DNA of 64,000 nucleotides. Origin: Sinimarinibacterium arenosum (GTDB taxonomy: Bacteria > Pseudomonadota > Gammaproteobacteria > Nevskiales > Nevskiaceae). How positions within the stretch are numbered: position 1 is the stretch's first letter; the number at the start of each line of letters is the position of its first letter. Of this stretch, positions 25,437-36,757 are shown piece after piece. A program made the position numbers and the translations under genes. The notes below the pieces were generated by a model that made no database searches, was not told where the DNA came from, and was given only the letters and a program-made list of their open reading frames with translations. The stretch lies in assembly GCF_005047655.1 (NCBI RefSeq), contig NZ_SUKF01000001.1, forward strand, positions 55,394 through 119,393, read 5' to 3'.

Positions 25437-25970
25437 TTACTCGGCCTTGGCACCGGCTTTGACGTCGACATCGGCGTCAACCGAGACGTCGGCGGCCGGG
25501 GCCGTCACAGCGCCGAGCAGGCCGCCGGCAACCTTGCCGGTGACATCAACAGTCTTGCCAACCGCTTTCTTGCTGCCGTCGGCAACAGCGCCGCCGACCT
25601 TCTTCGCGCCGTCCTTGGTGGCTCCGATCGCGGCCTTGGTTTCTGCCTTGGCCTTGGCGGCTTCCTCATGGCTCTTGGCTTTCATCGCGTCGGCTTTCAC
25701 TTCCGCGTTGGCCTTGGCTGATGCGGCGGCATCCATGCCAGCCTGCTTGGCGCTGACGCCCTGCTCGGAGCCGGCGGTGGCAGCGCCACCCATGGTCTCC
25801 ATTGCGGCCTGACCCTGGGCCTGAGCTTCGGACTTCATCGAGTGCATCGCGGCAGGCGCTTCGACTTCGGCCGAGACGTCGGCCTTGACCTTGGCGTCAG
25901 CAGCCATGGCCTGGGTCGCAACAATGGCAAGGGCGGATACGGCAGTGATGCTCAGCAGCTTGCGAATCAT
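25437..25970 (-). CDS. Periplasmic Ala/Lys-rich LEA-like low-complexity protein
   Basis: A 177-residue protein with a Sec signal peptide (cleavage likely after A-M-A near residue 23). The mature part is almost only Ala, Lys, Asp, Glu, Gly and Val, without cysteine or aromatic residues. It should form amphipathic helices or be disordered (S-H-E-E-A-A-K-A-K-A-E-T-K-A-A). The acidic Val/Asp tail (V-S-V-D-A-D-V-D-V-K) mirrors the start of the mature chain. The composition resembles LEA stress proteins. GGGAG precedes the ATG and a strong terminator follows, so it is a single-gene unit. Function is inferred only. Confidence 0.75.
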   Translation of the reverse strand: MIRKLLSITAVSALAIVATQAMAADAKVKADVSAEVEAPAAMHSMKSEAQAQGQAAMETMGGAATAGSEQGVSAKQAGMDAAASAKANAEVKADAMKAKSHEEAAKAKAETKAAIGATKDGAKKVGGAVADGSKKAVGKTVDVTGKVAGGLLGAVTAPAADVSVDADVDVKAGAKAE

Positions 25971-26086
25971 GGTTTTAAGTCTCCCAATCGTTGATTTGTG
26001 TTCGAGTCCGTAGGACCCGTGGTGCTACGTGACGGATTGCAGCTTAGGGGCGCGCGCTGAACCGAGTCTGAACGTCCGGCGGCGGT

Positions 26087-26584
26087 CTATTGTTTCGGAC
26101 ACGGGCCGAGATAACGCCCGTGCAATGTCTGCTTCATCTCCATCGGCTTGCCGTGCATGTTCATCTTCGACGTGATCGTCGCGTCCATTCGGTCGTCGGT
26201 GTAGGTGCCACTGCCTTCACTGGTGGCCACACCGTCCGGAGTCTGGCACTCGGCGGCCCATTCGAAGTTGTTGCCGCTGCGCTTCATCTTCGTCATCTTG
26301 CACTTCGAAGCGTCGTCGCTATTCATCGGCACGATATCTTCGGAAGTCACGCAGTGCTGGAAGCTCATCGTCTGTGTCATGCCGTGCTGACCCATCTGCG
26401 GCATGCTCATGCCGGGCGGCAGTTGCACGCCCTCGGGCAGTTTTGGCATCTGCATGCCTTCGGGCAGAGCGCTGCCCGGGATCGTCATTTCCTGCGTGTA
26501 TTCCCACTGCCCCACACGGGGGCCGTCAGCGGCGGCGGTGGTGGTGGCGACGGCAAGCAGGGCAAGGCCCAGAATTCTGTTCAT
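26087..26584 (-). CDS. DUF3617-family secreted protein
   Basis: The start at 26584 gives a 165-residue protein with a signal peptide ending in T-A-A-A, so it is likely periplasmic. The mature protein starts G-Q-W-E-Y-T-Q-E-M-T-I-P-G, typical of DUF3617. It has a Met/Pro-rich segment (M-P-K-L-P-E-G-V-Q-L-P-P-G-M-S-M-P) and four cysteines that could form two disulfides. The function of the family is unknown. It lies 100 bp downstream of mnmG on the same strand. Confidence 0.8.
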   Translation of the reverse strand: MNRILGLALLAVATTTAAADGPRVGQWEYTQEMTIPGSALPEGMQMPKLPEGVQLPPGMSMPQMGQHGMTQTMSFQHCVTSEDIVPMNSDDASKCKMTKMKRSGNNFEWAAECQTPDGVATSEGSGTYTDDRMDATITSKMNMHGKPMEMKQTLHGRYLGPCPKQ

Positions 26585-26684
26585 ATGCGGCTCCGGCTGT
26601 TCGATACTGCCGGCGGCATCGCCGGCAGACATCAGCATAGATCAGTGCGGCATGTGCCTGTGAATCTTGCGCGTCCTGTCGAAG

Positions 26685-28577
<1,893 letters not shown>

Positions 28578-28640
28578 GCGCGGATGCGAAAACGCTGTTG
28601 GGGCGCGCATTCTACGCCGCGCGCCGGCGTTTGTGATCAA

Positions 28641-29105
28641 TTAATGATCAGCGCGGGGCAGGGGCGCCCGATCGGGCGCAACAAAGCCGAGGCGTGCCGC
28701 GTCGCTGCCAAGGCATTCGGGCGAATAGTGCTGGCTCAGCAGTGCGCGCGCATCGTGCAGCAGCTCAGGGTGGGCCGCAATGAACGTCTCCCAATCCTGA
28801 TCGTCCCGCATGCGCGCGGCGATCAAGTGCAGCAACGCCACCGTCAGGCTGTGGTGGTATTTGTCGCGAGCGCCAAGGTGGTCGACATAGCGGATCAGCA
28901 AGCTGCAGAAGCGCTCGGTTGCCTGCGGCAGCGGTGCCGCGCGCAGGCATTGCCAGGCCGCGTGCACGTGGTTGCGATGTCCGAATTGCTCCGGCGGCAG
29001 GCTGAAGTCGGCCAGTGCCGCCAGCAGCGCGGCGCCATCAGGCTCCGTAGCGATCGCCGCGGCGTTGCTCAGAACGCGATCTTGCCGGTCAGTGTCTGCC
29101 ACCAC
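28641..29105 (-). CDS. Hypothetical helical protein with H-R-N-H-V-H-A-A-W motif
   Basis: About 154 residues from a GTG at 29105 (or 29102); no ATG fits, so the start is uncertain. It overlaps the 3' end of the Mpo1-like gene in another frame, suggesting coupling. It has a Phe-x-His-x-x-His-Val motif followed by Trp and later K-Y-H-H-S-L-T-V-A. This arrangement recurs in uncharacterised bacterial proteins and may be metal-binding. No signal or TM segment. It precedes mnmG by 63 bp. Confidence 0.65.
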   Translation of the reverse strand: MVADTDRQDRVLSNAAAIATEPDGAALLAALADFSLPPEQFGHRNHVHAAWQCLRAAPLPQATERFCSLLIRYVDHLGARDKYHHSLTVALLHLIAARMRDDQDWETFIAAHPELLHDARALLSQHYSPECLGSDAARLGFVAPDRAPLPRADH

Positions 29106-29380
29106 ATCTTCCAGTCGCCCATGTATGACATCCACGGATACTGGAATGTCGCCGGCTTGTTGTGCTCGAAGAAGAAATGTCCGACCCAGGCAAAGGCATA
29201 GCCCTGAATGAAGGCGACTGCGATCAGCCACCAGGATTGGGTCACGACCGCATAGGCGGCAATCAACAGACCCAGGCTGCTGCCGATGAAGTGCAGGCGC
29301 CGGCAGGTGCGATTCGAGTGCTCCTGGAGATAGTACGGGTAGAACTCTTCGAAAGTCTGATACCGGGTCTGTGTTGTCAT
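29069..29380 (-). CDS. DUF962 / Mpo1-like membrane protein
   Basis: A 103-residue protein with two or more hydrophobic segments. Conserved features are Y-L-Q-E-H-S-N, R-R-L-H-F-I-G and G-H-F-F-F-E-H-N-K-P-A-T, matching Mpo1-like/DUF962 proteins, whose yeast member is an Fe2+-dependent 2-hydroxy fatty acid dioxygenase. A role in lipid oxidation is plausible from the family. Confidence 0.88.
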   Translation of the reverse strand: MTTQTRYQTFEEFYPYYLQEHSNRTCRRLHFIGSSLGLLIAAYAVVTQSWWLIAVAFIQGYAFAWVGHFFFEHNKPATFQYPWMSYMGDWKMWWQTLTGKIAF

Positions 29381-29499
29381 GGGGCTCCTCCCGACGGGCG
29401 AGCCAGAGTATAGGGGGCGTGCGAAATCCTCAAAAGGTCATTTCCGCTCAACACAAGGCGTCCTATGCTGTCGGCCCGTACACCGACCCAGGAGAACCG

Positions 29500-29961
29500 G
29501 TGAGCGAAACTCTGCAGGCGGCCATAACCTTGGGTTGGCGCGAATGGCTGGCGTTGCCGGCGTTGGGGATCGCGCGGATCAAGGCCAAGGTCGATACCGG
29601 TGCGCGCAGTTCGGCGCTGCACGTTGCTGGCCTGGCGCGGCTTCCGGGCCAGCGCCTGCGTTTTTCCGTCGTGCCGCAACGGCATCTGCCGCGGCCATGC
29701 TGGTGCGAGGCGGAGCAGATTGACGAGCGCTGGGTCACCGACGCTGGCGGACATCGCGAGCTGCGGCCGTTCATCCGCACACTGGTGCAGCTGCACGGAG
29801 AGGCGTGGCCGATTGAATTGTCCCTGACTGCGCGTGACGCCATGCGCTACCGCATGCTGCTCGGGCGCAGCGCGCTCGGTCCACAGCACCGCATCGATCC
29901 TTCGGCGAGCTTTCTGGCCGGACCGTCGCGCAATGCACCGCTGTTGCGGAGCGATCGATGA
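29500..29961 (+). CDS. rimB: RimB-like retropepsin-type protease (ATP-dependent zinc protease family)
   Basis: The GTG at 29500 is chosen because AGGAG lies five bases before it; the frame upstream is non-conserved. The 153-residue protein has the single retropepsin-like motif [11 protein letters not shown] (about residues 28-38) with the catalytic Asp, and a later L-L-G-R-S-A-L. In pseudomonads RimB acts with RimK on glutamylation of ribosomal protein S6. It overlaps rimK by 4 bp (ATGA). Confidence 0.87.
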   Translation: MSETLQAAITLGWREWLALPALGIARIKAKVDTGARSSALHVAGLARLPGQRLRFSVVPQRHLPRPCWCEAEQIDERWVTDAGGHRELRPFIRTLVQLHGEAWPIELSLTARDAMRYRMLLGRSALGPQHRIDPSASFLAGPSRNAPLLRSDR

Positions 29962-30863
29962 AGATCGCGATTCTGTCGCGCAATCGTCACCTGTATTCGA
30001 CGCGGCGCCTGATCGAAGCAGCGAGGCTGCGTGGGCACAGCGTGCGTGTGATTGATGTGCTGCGCTGTTACATCAACATCCGGCCGGGCCAGCCGGAGAT
30101 CTGGTATCGCGGGCGCAAACTCGGGCATTTCGACGCGGTGATCCCGCGCATCGGCGCGTCGGTGACTTTCTATGGCACGGCGGTCCTGCGCCAGTTCGAG
30201 ATGATGGGCGTGTATTCGCTCAATGAGTCGGTCGCGATCACGCGCGCACGTGACAAGTTGCGCGCGTTGCAGTTGTTGTCGCGCAAGGGTATCGGCATGC
30301 CGCGCACCGGTTTTGCCCATTCACCGGACGATACGCAAAGCCTGATCGGCCTGGTCGGCGGCGCGCCAATGGTGATCAAGCTGGTCGAGGGCACGCAGGG
30401 GCAGGGTGTGGTGCTGGCGGAGACCAACCAGGCCGCCGAATCGGTGATCGACGCGTTTCGCGGACTGGATGCCTATTTTCTGGTGCAGAACTTCGTCGCC
30501 GAAGCTGGCGGTCGCGATCTGCGCTGCTTCGTTGTTGGCGACAAGGTGGTGGCGTCGATCCAGCGCACCGCGCGACCTGGCGAGTTTCGCGCCAATCTGC
30601 ACCGCGGCGGGCGCGCCGAAGCCATCAAGATTACGCCGCAGGAACGCGAGATGGCATTGCGCGCGGCCAGGATCATCGGTCTCAATGTTGCCGGCGTTGA
30701 TCTGCTGCGCACATCGCAAGGGCCAATGGTTTTGGAGGTCAACGCGTCACCCGGCCTGGAAGGTGTCGAAACCGCCTGTGACATCGATGTGGCCGGACGC
30801 ATCGTCGACTTCATCGAGCGCAGCGCGCGCCCCGGACATACCCGCACCAAGGGACGCGGCTGA
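29958..30863 (+). CDS. rimK: Ribosomal protein S6--L-glutamate ligase RimK
   Basis: A 301-residue ATP-grasp enzyme that adds glutamates to the C-terminus of S6. It starts M-K-I-A-I-L-S and carries [21 protein letters not shown] (ATP-binding loop) and [11 protein letters not shown] (Mg2+-binding). It is translationally coupled to rimB. No rimA is present. Confidence 0.95.
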   Translation: MKIAILSRNRHLYSTRRLIEAARLRGHSVRVIDVLRCYINIRPGQPEIWYRGRKLGHFDAVIPRIGASVTFYGTAVLRQFEMMGVYSLNESVAITRARDKLRALQLLSRKGIGMPRTGFAHSPDDTQSLIGLVGGAPMVIKLVEGTQGQGVVLAETNQAAESVIDAFRGLDAYFLVQNFVAEAGGRDLRCFVVGDKVVASIQRTARPGEFRANLHRGGRAEAIKITPQEREMALRAARIIGLNVAGVDLLRTSQGPMVLEVNASPGLEGVETACDIDVAGRIVDFIERSARPGHTRTKGRG

Positions 30864-30881
30864 GCAGGTACCCGCCGTTAC

Positions 30882-31736
30882 TCAGGGCTTGAGCACCAGC
30901 AGCTCGGTCTTGGCCAGTCCCAATGTGCGCTCGGCAGTGTTGCCGATGATGCGTCCGGACAGTGCTTTGCGCCCGACGCAGCCGATCACCAGCGTGCGGG
31001 CATTGATCTGCGCCGCCAGACTCACCAGCACCTTGTACGGTGTGCCCGCCTTGACGTGTGCGCTGATGTCGTCGATGCCGCGTGCCTGGAGATCTGTGAT
31101 GAATTTGTCGGCGCGTTGCTGCGCAACTTCAACCAGCCGGCGGCGGTCGCTGACGCCGAGATCGCGCAGCACCGGTGATTGCGGAACCGCGTAGGCCAGA
31201 TGCAATTCGGTGCCGGTGTTTCGCGCAAGCTTTGCAGCAGCCTCGACGATCGCCAGATTCAGCACGCGCTTGGCCGGCAGGCGCGTCCCCAGATCGACTG
31301 CGGCGAGAACCGCGCCGCGGCTACGCCAGGCGCGTTGAGGCACGATCAGCACCGGCGCCGGACAGGCGCGCAGCAGCTGCCAGTCGGTCGGAGTGTGATG
31401 CCAGGTTTCGCTGCGGTTGCCGGTCTTGATGACCAGGTCCACGCGCAATTTCCCGACCTGTGCACTGACCCATTCGGCGATGCGCTTTTCCCACAGGATC
31501 TGCGGAGCCACGTCGATGCCATAGCGTTGCAGCGCGCGCGTCAGCTGCCGGCGGCGCTGCACCAGCAATGCTTCGCGCAGCGCACTGATATCGAGCTGTG
31601 GATCGTGCGGTAGTGCTTCATGGATGAATCCGATCACGCTCAGCCGCGTTGGTTCGGACTGCTGCAGTTCGGCAGCGCGCTTCAGTGCCGGGCTGTTGCC
31701 GCTGCCGGCGTCGGCGATAACCAGAATATGGCGCAT
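30882..31736 (-). CDS. Universal stress protein with two tandem Usp domains (UspE-like)
   Basis: The start at 31736 gives 284 residues. The N-terminal Usp domain (about 1-140) ends with C-P-A-P-V-L-I-V-P. The C-terminal domain (about 150-284) has the ATP-binding pattern G-C-V-G-R-K-A-L-S-G-R-I-I-G-N-T (G-x2-G-x9-G-N-T). It is cytosolic. It lies 31 bp after nhaB on the same strand, so it may be co-transcribed with it. Confidence 0.9.
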   Translation of the reverse strand: MRHILVIADAGSGNSPALKRAAELQQSEPTRLSVIGFIHEALPHDPQLDISALREALLVQRRRQLTRALQRYGIDVAPQILWEKRIAEWVSAQVGKLRVDLVIKTGNRSETWHHTPTDWQLLRACPAPVLIVPQRAWRSRGAVLAAVDLGTRLPAKRVLNLAIVEAAAKLARNTGTELHLAYAVPQSPVLRDLGVSDRRRLVEVAQQRADKFITDLQARGIDDISAHVKAGTPYKVLVSLAAQINARTLVIGCVGRKALSGRIIGNTAERTLGLAKTELLVLKP

Positions 31737-31767
31737 GGGCGTCTCCGAGCGAGCTTCGCGGGTAAGC

Positions 31768-33276
31768 TCAGGGGGCGAGCAGGAAGACCGTTGCCAGAAG
31801 GCCACTGACGGACATCGTCAGCGTATACGGCAGCGCCATCCACATCATCTGCAGGTAACCGAGCCGGATCAGCGGCGCCAGCGCCGAGGTCAACAGGAAC
31901 AGGAACGCGGCCTGGCCGTTGGGCGTGGCGACACTGGGGATGTTGGTTCCGGCGTTGATTGCGACCGCCAGTAGATTGAACTGGTCGGTTGAAATCAGCC
32001 CGCTGTCCAGCGCCTGCTTGACCTCGGTGATGTAGACCGTGGCGACGAAGACGTTGTCGCTGATCATCGACAGTACGCCGTTGGCGACGAACATCAAGGT
32101 CAGCTGGCGGGTGCCTTGCTGTGCCAGCACGTAGTCGATAACCGGCTTGAACAGGTGCTGGTCATGAATGACGGCGACCACGGCGAAGAAGGTCACCAGC
32201 AGCGCGGTGAACGGCAGTGCCTCTTCAAACGCATGGCCCAGGCGTTTCTCCTCGATGACGCCATTGAACGCAGTCGCCAGCACGATCACCGTCAGGCCGA
32301 TCAGGCCGACTTCAGCCAGATGCAGCGCCAGACCGACGATCAGGAAAATCGCGGTCGCGGCCTGCATCAGCAGGCGCATGGTCATGTGCGCGTCACGCTG
32401 CCGGGACTGCTCGGTTTCCCAGCGCTCCATCACTTCACGGACCGACTCCGGCAGCTGTGCGCCGTAGCTGAACCAGCCGAGCTTTTCCAGCGCCGCGCAG
32501 GTCAGAAGGCCAACGCCGAGCACCGGCATCGATACCGGCGCGACGCGACGGAAGAATTCGATGAAATCCCAGTGCGCGATCTCGCCGATCAGAAGATTCT
32601 GCGGCTCTCCGACCAGCGTCGTTACGCCGCCCAGCGCGGTGCCGACCGCAGCGTGCATCATCAGATTGCGCAGGAACGCACGGAAGCGATCGAGATCGCC
32701 CTTGCGCGGATCGTGCACGAGCTCGTCGTCGTTGTGGTCGTGGTCGTCATCGAAGCCGCGGCCCGAAGCAACCTTGTGATAGACAGTGTAGAAGCCGGTG
32801 GCGACGGCGATGACGACCGCGGTGACCGTCAAGGCGTCGAGGAATGCCGACAGCACCGCGGCCGCGGCGCTGAACATCAGCGACAACATCAGCTTGGAGC
32901 GGACCTTCACCAGCAGCTTGGTGAAGATGTACAGCAGCATCTCGCGCAGAAAATAGATGCCGGCCACCATGAACATCAGCAGCATGATCACCGCGAAATT
33001 CAGCTCCGCTTCGTGATAGACGCTGTGTGCGCTGGTCATGCCCAGTACCACCGCTTCAATCGCGAGCAGGCCGCCCGGCTGCAGCGGATAGCACTTCAGT
33101 GCCATCGCCAGCGTGAAGATGAATTCGAGCACCAGCACCCAGCCGGTGACGAATGGACCGGCGATCAGCAGCAGCAGCGGGTTGGCCAGCAGAAACGCGA
33201 GAATCGTGGCCTTGTACCAAGGCGGGGCGTGGCCCAGAAAATTGCGCGCAAAAGCGATCGGCAGCGCCTGCACCAT
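31768..33276 (-). CDS. nhaB: Na+/H+ antiporter NhaB
   Basis: A 502-residue polytopic membrane protein of normal NhaB length, with 12 or so hydrophobic segments. The start at 33276 follows AGGAG and gives [15 protein letters not shown]; the upstream open frame is not conserved. Conserved segments such as [11 protein letters not shown] and [16 protein letters not shown] match NhaB. The cytoplasmic loop [10 protein letters not shown] is unusually His/Asp-rich. It expels Na+ in exchange for H+. It is divergent from nuoA across 174 bp that must hold both promoters. Confidence 0.95.
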   Translation of the reverse strand: MVQALPIAFARNFLGHAPPWYKATILAFLLANPLLLLIAGPFVTGWVLVLEFIFTLAMALKCYPLQPGGLLAIEAVVLGMTSAHSVYHEAELNFAVIMLLMFMVAGIYFLREMLLYIFTKLLVKVRSKLMLSLMFSAAAAVLSAFLDALTVTAVVIAVATGFYTVYHKVASGRGFDDDHDHNDDELVHDPRKGDLDRFRAFLRNLMMHAAVGTALGGVTTLVGEPQNLLIGEIAHWDFIEFFRRVAPVSMPVLGVGLLTCAALEKLGWFSYGAQLPESVREVMERWETEQSRQRDAHMTMRLLMQAATAIFLIVGLALHLAEVGLIGLTVIVLATAFNGVIEEKRLGHAFEEALPFTALLVTFFAVVAVIHDQHLFKPVIDYVLAQQGTRQLTLMFVANGVLSMISDNVFVATVYITEVKQALDSGLISTDQFNLLAVAINAGTNIPSVATPNGQAAFLFLLTSALAPLIRLGYLQMMWMALPYTLTMSVSGLLATVFLLAP

Positions 33277-33450
33277 TCGAATTCTCCTGGTGGTTTCGGG
33301 CGGGTTGACGGCGGCCTTGAAGCGGTTGATCCGCAGCGCACTGAGTCTACCGACTTTGCTGCACGTCGTGCGGTGGCTGCTGCACCGGAGTTGCATGTCG
33401 CAGTGCGGCTGTGGCAGAAGTAGCGTCACCGCTATGACGGGGAGCGCATC

Positions 33451-33873
33451 GTGGAGCCGAGCTCGACGTTAGCTGATGTCGCGTTCTATGCAGTCCTGGT
33501 ACTCGGCCTCTGCGCCGTCATGCTGGGGTTGTCGGCCTTGCTCGGCCCACGCACCCGGCGCACCGCGGCGACCAATACGCCCTACGAATCCGGCATCGTC
33601 GCCAGCGGCAGTACGCAGCTACGCTTCTCCGCTAAGTTCTATCTGGTCGCGATGTTCTTCGTGATCTTTGATCTGGAAGCGATCTTTGTCATGACCTGGG
33701 GCGCGGTTGCGCGCGAAGCCGGTTGGGCCGGCTACATCGAAGTCATGGTGTTCCTTGTGATCCTGCTGGTGGCGCTGATCTATCTGTGGCGTACCGGCGC
33801 GCTGGACTGGGGGCCGAAGTCGAGGCGTCCGGGCCAGCTGTCCCCGCAACGATCCGACCCCAGGCGGCGCTGA
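33451..33873 (+). CDS. nuoA: NADH-quinone oxidoreductase subunit A
   Basis: A 140-residue membrane subunit of complex I, starting with GTG after GGGGAG. Three hydrophobic segments and the conserved [14 protein letters not shown] and F-D-L-E-A-I-F motifs are present. First gene of a complete nuoA-N operon. Confidence 0.95.
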   Translation: MEPSSTLADVAFYAVLVLGLCAVMLGLSALLGPRTRRTAATNTPYESGIVASGSTQLRFSAKFYLVAMFFVIFDLEAIFVMTWGAVAREAGWAGYIEVMVFLVILLVALIYLWRTGALDWGPKSRRPGQLSPQRSDPRRR

Positions 33874-33875
33874 CC

Positions 33876-34511
33876 ATGGAATACACCCTGCAGCGACTGG
33901 ATCAGACCCAGCCGCCGAGCATCGACGAGCAAGTGCGCAAGAGTGTGTTCCTCGGCCGACTCGAGGACATGGCCCAGGCCGCAGTGAACTGGGGGCGCAA
34001 GAACTCGCTGTGGCCGTTCAACTTCGGGCTTTCGTGCTGTTACGTCGAAATGGCGACCGCGTTCACCAGCTCGCACGATCTGGCGCGCTTCGGCGCCGAG
34101 GTGATCCGTGCGACGCCGCGCCAGGCAGACGTCATCGTCATCTCCGGCACGCCGTTCCTGAAAATGGCGCCGGTGATCAAGCTGCTGTATGAGCAGATGC
34201 TGGAGCCCAAGTGGGTCATTTCGATGGGCTCCTGCTCCAATTCCGGCGGCATGTACGACATCTACTCGGTCGTGCAGGGGGTCGACACGATTCTGCCGGT
34301 CGACGTTTACATCTCCGGGTGTCCACCACGGCCCGAGGCGTTCCTGCAGGCGTTGATGCTGTTACAGAACTCGATCCAGAAAGAACGCGGCTCAGTGTCG
34401 TGGATGGTGGGTCCGCAGGGGGTGACCGAAATGCCGAAGCTGTCGATGCGTGACGCGCGGACCGAGGCGCGCCGCGCGGCGACCACGCTACGGACTCCGG
34501 ACACCATCTAA
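33876..34511 (+). CDS. nuoB: NADH-quinone oxidoreductase subunit B (N2 cluster)
   Basis: The ATG at 33876 follows the nuoA stop by two bases and gives 211 residues. Ligands of the terminal [4Fe-4S] cluster N2 are Cys54-Cys55 (G-L-S-C-C-Y-V-E-M), Cys120 (G-S-C-S-N-S-G-G) and Cys149 (S-G-C-P-P-R-P-E). N2 passes electrons to quinone at the NuoB/NuoD interface. Confidence 0.97.
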   Translation: MEYTLQRLDQTQPPSIDEQVRKSVFLGRLEDMAQAAVNWGRKNSLWPFNFGLSCCYVEMATAFTSSHDLARFGAEVIRATPRQADVIVISGTPFLKMAPVIKLLYEQMLEPKWVISMGSCSNSGGMYDIYSVVQGVDTILPVDVYISGCPPRPEAFLQALMLLQNSIQKERGSVSWMVGPQGVTEMPKLSMRDARTEARRAATTLRTPDTI

Positions 34512-34514
34512 GCC

Positions 34515-36281
34515 ATGAACGCCGTCCTGCAGGAGGCGCGACCCACCGGCATCGTCGGGGATCTATTGTCGCGCTATCCGGGGGCGGGATTGCTGGAGCA
34601 GGCGACCGCCGATGCGGTGCCGACGCTGTGGGTGCCGGCATCGCAGCTGCTGGCGGTGTTGAAGACGCTCAAGCGCGACGTGACGCAGCCCTACCGCATG
34701 CTGTACGACCTGACCGCGATCGACGAGCGGCAGCGTCGTCATCGCGACGGTCAGCCGGCGGCCGATTTCACCGTGGTCTATCTGCTGACCTCTCTGCAGC
34801 GCAACGCCGATATCCGCATCAAGGTGGCGCTGAGTGGTGACACACCGCATCTACCGTCGATCACCGCGCTGTGGGCCAACGCCGACTGGTACGAGCGCGA
34901 GGTCTGGGATCTGTTCGGTATCGTCTTCGACGGCCATCCGCATCTGGTGCGGATCATGATGCCGCGGACCTGGGAAGGACATCCGCTGCGCAAGGATCAC
35001 TACGCGCGCGCAACCGAAGCCGAGCGTCTGCAGATGGATGCCGCGCGGGTCGATCGTGAACAGGAAGCGCTGCGCATCAAGCCCGAGGAATGGGGCATGA
35101 AAGCGGTCGACGACGATCACGACACGATGATCCTCAATCTCGGCCCGAATCATCCCAGCGTGCACGGTGTGTTCCGTGTGATGCTGCAGCTGGACGGCGA
35201 GGAAATCGTGCAGGCGGCACCGGACATCGGCTATCACCATCGTGGCGCCGAGAAAATGGGCGAGCGCCAGTCCTGGCACAGCTATATCCCGTACACCGAT
35301 CGCATCGACTATCTCGGCGGGGTGATGAACAACCTGCCGTATCTGATGGCGATCGAGCGCATGGCCGGCATCCCGGTGCCACCGCGCGCGCAGACCATCC
35401 GCGTAATGCTCTGCGAGTTCTTCCGCATCACCTCGCATCTGCTGTACTACGGCACCTATGCCCAGGACGTTGGCAGCATGTCGCCGGTGTTCTACATGTT
35501 CGTCGATCGCCAGAAAGCCTACGACGTGATCGAGGCGATCACCGGTTTCCGCATGCATCCGGCCTGGTTCCGTATCGGCGGCGTCGCCGCTGATCTCCCG
35601 ATCGGTTGGGACAAACTCGTGCGCGAGTTTCTCGACTGGATGCCGAAGCGTCTGGTCGACTACGACAAGATGGCGCTGCGCAACAGCATTCTGAAGCGTC
35701 GCTCGATCGGCGTCGGCGAGTACGACACCGACGCCGCGATCGAGTGGGGTGTGACCGGCCCGGGCCTGCGCGCGACCGGCTGCGACTTCGACTACCGCAA
35801 GGCGCGGCCGTACTCCGGCTACGAGCAGTTCGAGTTCGACGTGCCGACGGGCAAGCGCGGCGACGTCTACGACCGCTGCCTGGTGCGGGTCGAGGAAATC
35901 CGCCAGAGCCTGCGCATCATCGAGCAGTGTCTGAACAACATGCCGGCGGGTGACTACAAGGCGCGCCATTCGCTGGCGACGCCGCCGATCAAGGATCGCA
36001 CGATGCAGGACATCGAAACCCTGATCCATCACTTCCTGAGCGTGTCCTGGGGGCCGGTGGTCCCGGCCGGCGAATGCATGATGACGGTGGAGGCGACCAA
36101 GGGCCTGAACAGCTACTACCTGACCAGCGATGGCGGCACGATGAGCTATCGCACACGCATCCGCACACCGAGCTTCGCGCATCTGCAGATGATTCCGGCG
36201 ATGGCACGCGGGGTGATGGTGCCGGATCTGATCGCGATCATCGCGTCGATTGATTTCGTCATGGCCGACGTGGACCGCTGA
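34515..36281 (+). CDS. nuoCD: NADH-quinone oxidoreductase subunits C and D, fused
   Basis: A single 588-residue reading frame. Residues 1 to about 185 are the 30-kDa NuoC part ([19 protein letters not shown]). From about 197 on is the 49-kDa NuoD part, with [12 protein letters not shown], the quinone-site Y-H-H-R-G-A-E-K and C-terminal D-F-V-M-A-D-V-D-R. The fusion is the common gammaproteobacterial arrangement. Both halves form the peripheral arm and quinone pocket. Confidence 0.97.
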   Translation: MNAVLQEARPTGIVGDLLSRYPGAGLLEQATADAVPTLWVPASQLLAVLKTLKRDVTQPYRMLYDLTAIDERQRRHRDGQPAADFTVVYLLTSLQRNADIRIKVALSGDTPHLPSITALWANADWYEREVWDLFGIVFDGHPHLVRIMMPRTWEGHPLRKDHYARATEAERLQMDAARVDREQEALRIKPEEWGMKAVDDDHDTMILNLGPNHPSVHGVFRVMLQLDGEEIVQAAPDIGYHHRGAEKMGERQSWHSYIPYTDRIDYLGGVMNNLPYLMAIERMAGIPVPPRAQTIRVMLCEFFRITSHLLYYGTYAQDVGSMSPVFYMFVDRQKAYDVIEAITGFRMHPAWFRIGGVAADLPIGWDKLVREFLDWMPKRLVDYDKMALRNSILKRRSIGVGEYDTDAAIEWGVTGPGLRATGCDFDYRKARPYSGYEQFEFDVPTGKRGDVYDRCLVRVEEIRQSLRIIEQCLNNMPAGDYKARHSLATPPIKDRTMQDIETLIHHFLSVSWGPVVPAGECMMTVEATKGLNSYYLTSDGGTMSYRTRIRTPSFAHLQMIPAMARGVMVPDLIAIIASIDFVMADVDR

Positions 36282-36283
36282 CG

Positions 36284-36757
36284 ATGCTGACGCCCGACGA
36301 ACTCCGCGAGATCGAACACGAGTTGTCGCATTACGCGCAGCCGCAGGCGGCGACGATCGAGGCGCTGAAGATCGTGCAGAAGCATCGCGGCTGGGTGTCC
36401 GACGAGGCAGTGGCCGATATCGCGACCGCCCTGAACTCGACACCGGCGACGGTTGATGCGGTGGCCAGTTTCTACAACCTGATCTACCGCAAGCCGGTCG
36501 GACGCCACGTGATCCATGTCTGCGACTCGGTGTCGTGCTGGATCATGGGGCAGACGCGTCTGTCCGAACTGCTGAAGGCGAGGCTCGGGATCGACTATGG
36601 ACAGACCACACCGGACGGCCGCTTCACCTTGCTGCCGATCTGCTGTCTGGGCACTTGCGACCGTGCGCCGGCGATGCTGATCGGCAGCGATACGCATCGC
36701 GATCTGGAATCGGTCGATGCCGCGCGGCTCGATGCGCTGCTGGAGCGCTATCCATGA
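36284..36757 (+). CDS. nuoE: NADH-quinone oxidoreductase subunit E (24 kDa, N1a)
   Basis: A 157-residue thioredoxin-fold subunit. The [2Fe-2S] cluster N1a is bound by Cys80, Cys85 (C-D-S-V-S-C), Cys121 and Cys125 (C-L-G-T-C). It begins two bases after nuoCD and overlaps nuoF by 4 bp. Confidence 0.96.
   Translation: MLTPDELREIEHELSHYAQPQAATIEALKIVQKHRGWVSDEAVADIATALNSTPATVDAVASFYNLIYRKPVGRHVIHVCDSVSCWIMGQTRLSELLKARLGIDYGQTTPDGRFTLLPICCLGTCDRAPAMLIGSDTHRDLESVDAARLDALLERYP

Noticed and set aside
34851..36443. Long antisense open frame under nuoCD (530 codons)
   Set aside because: Arg/His-rich shadow of a conserved gene without motifs or a ribosome site.
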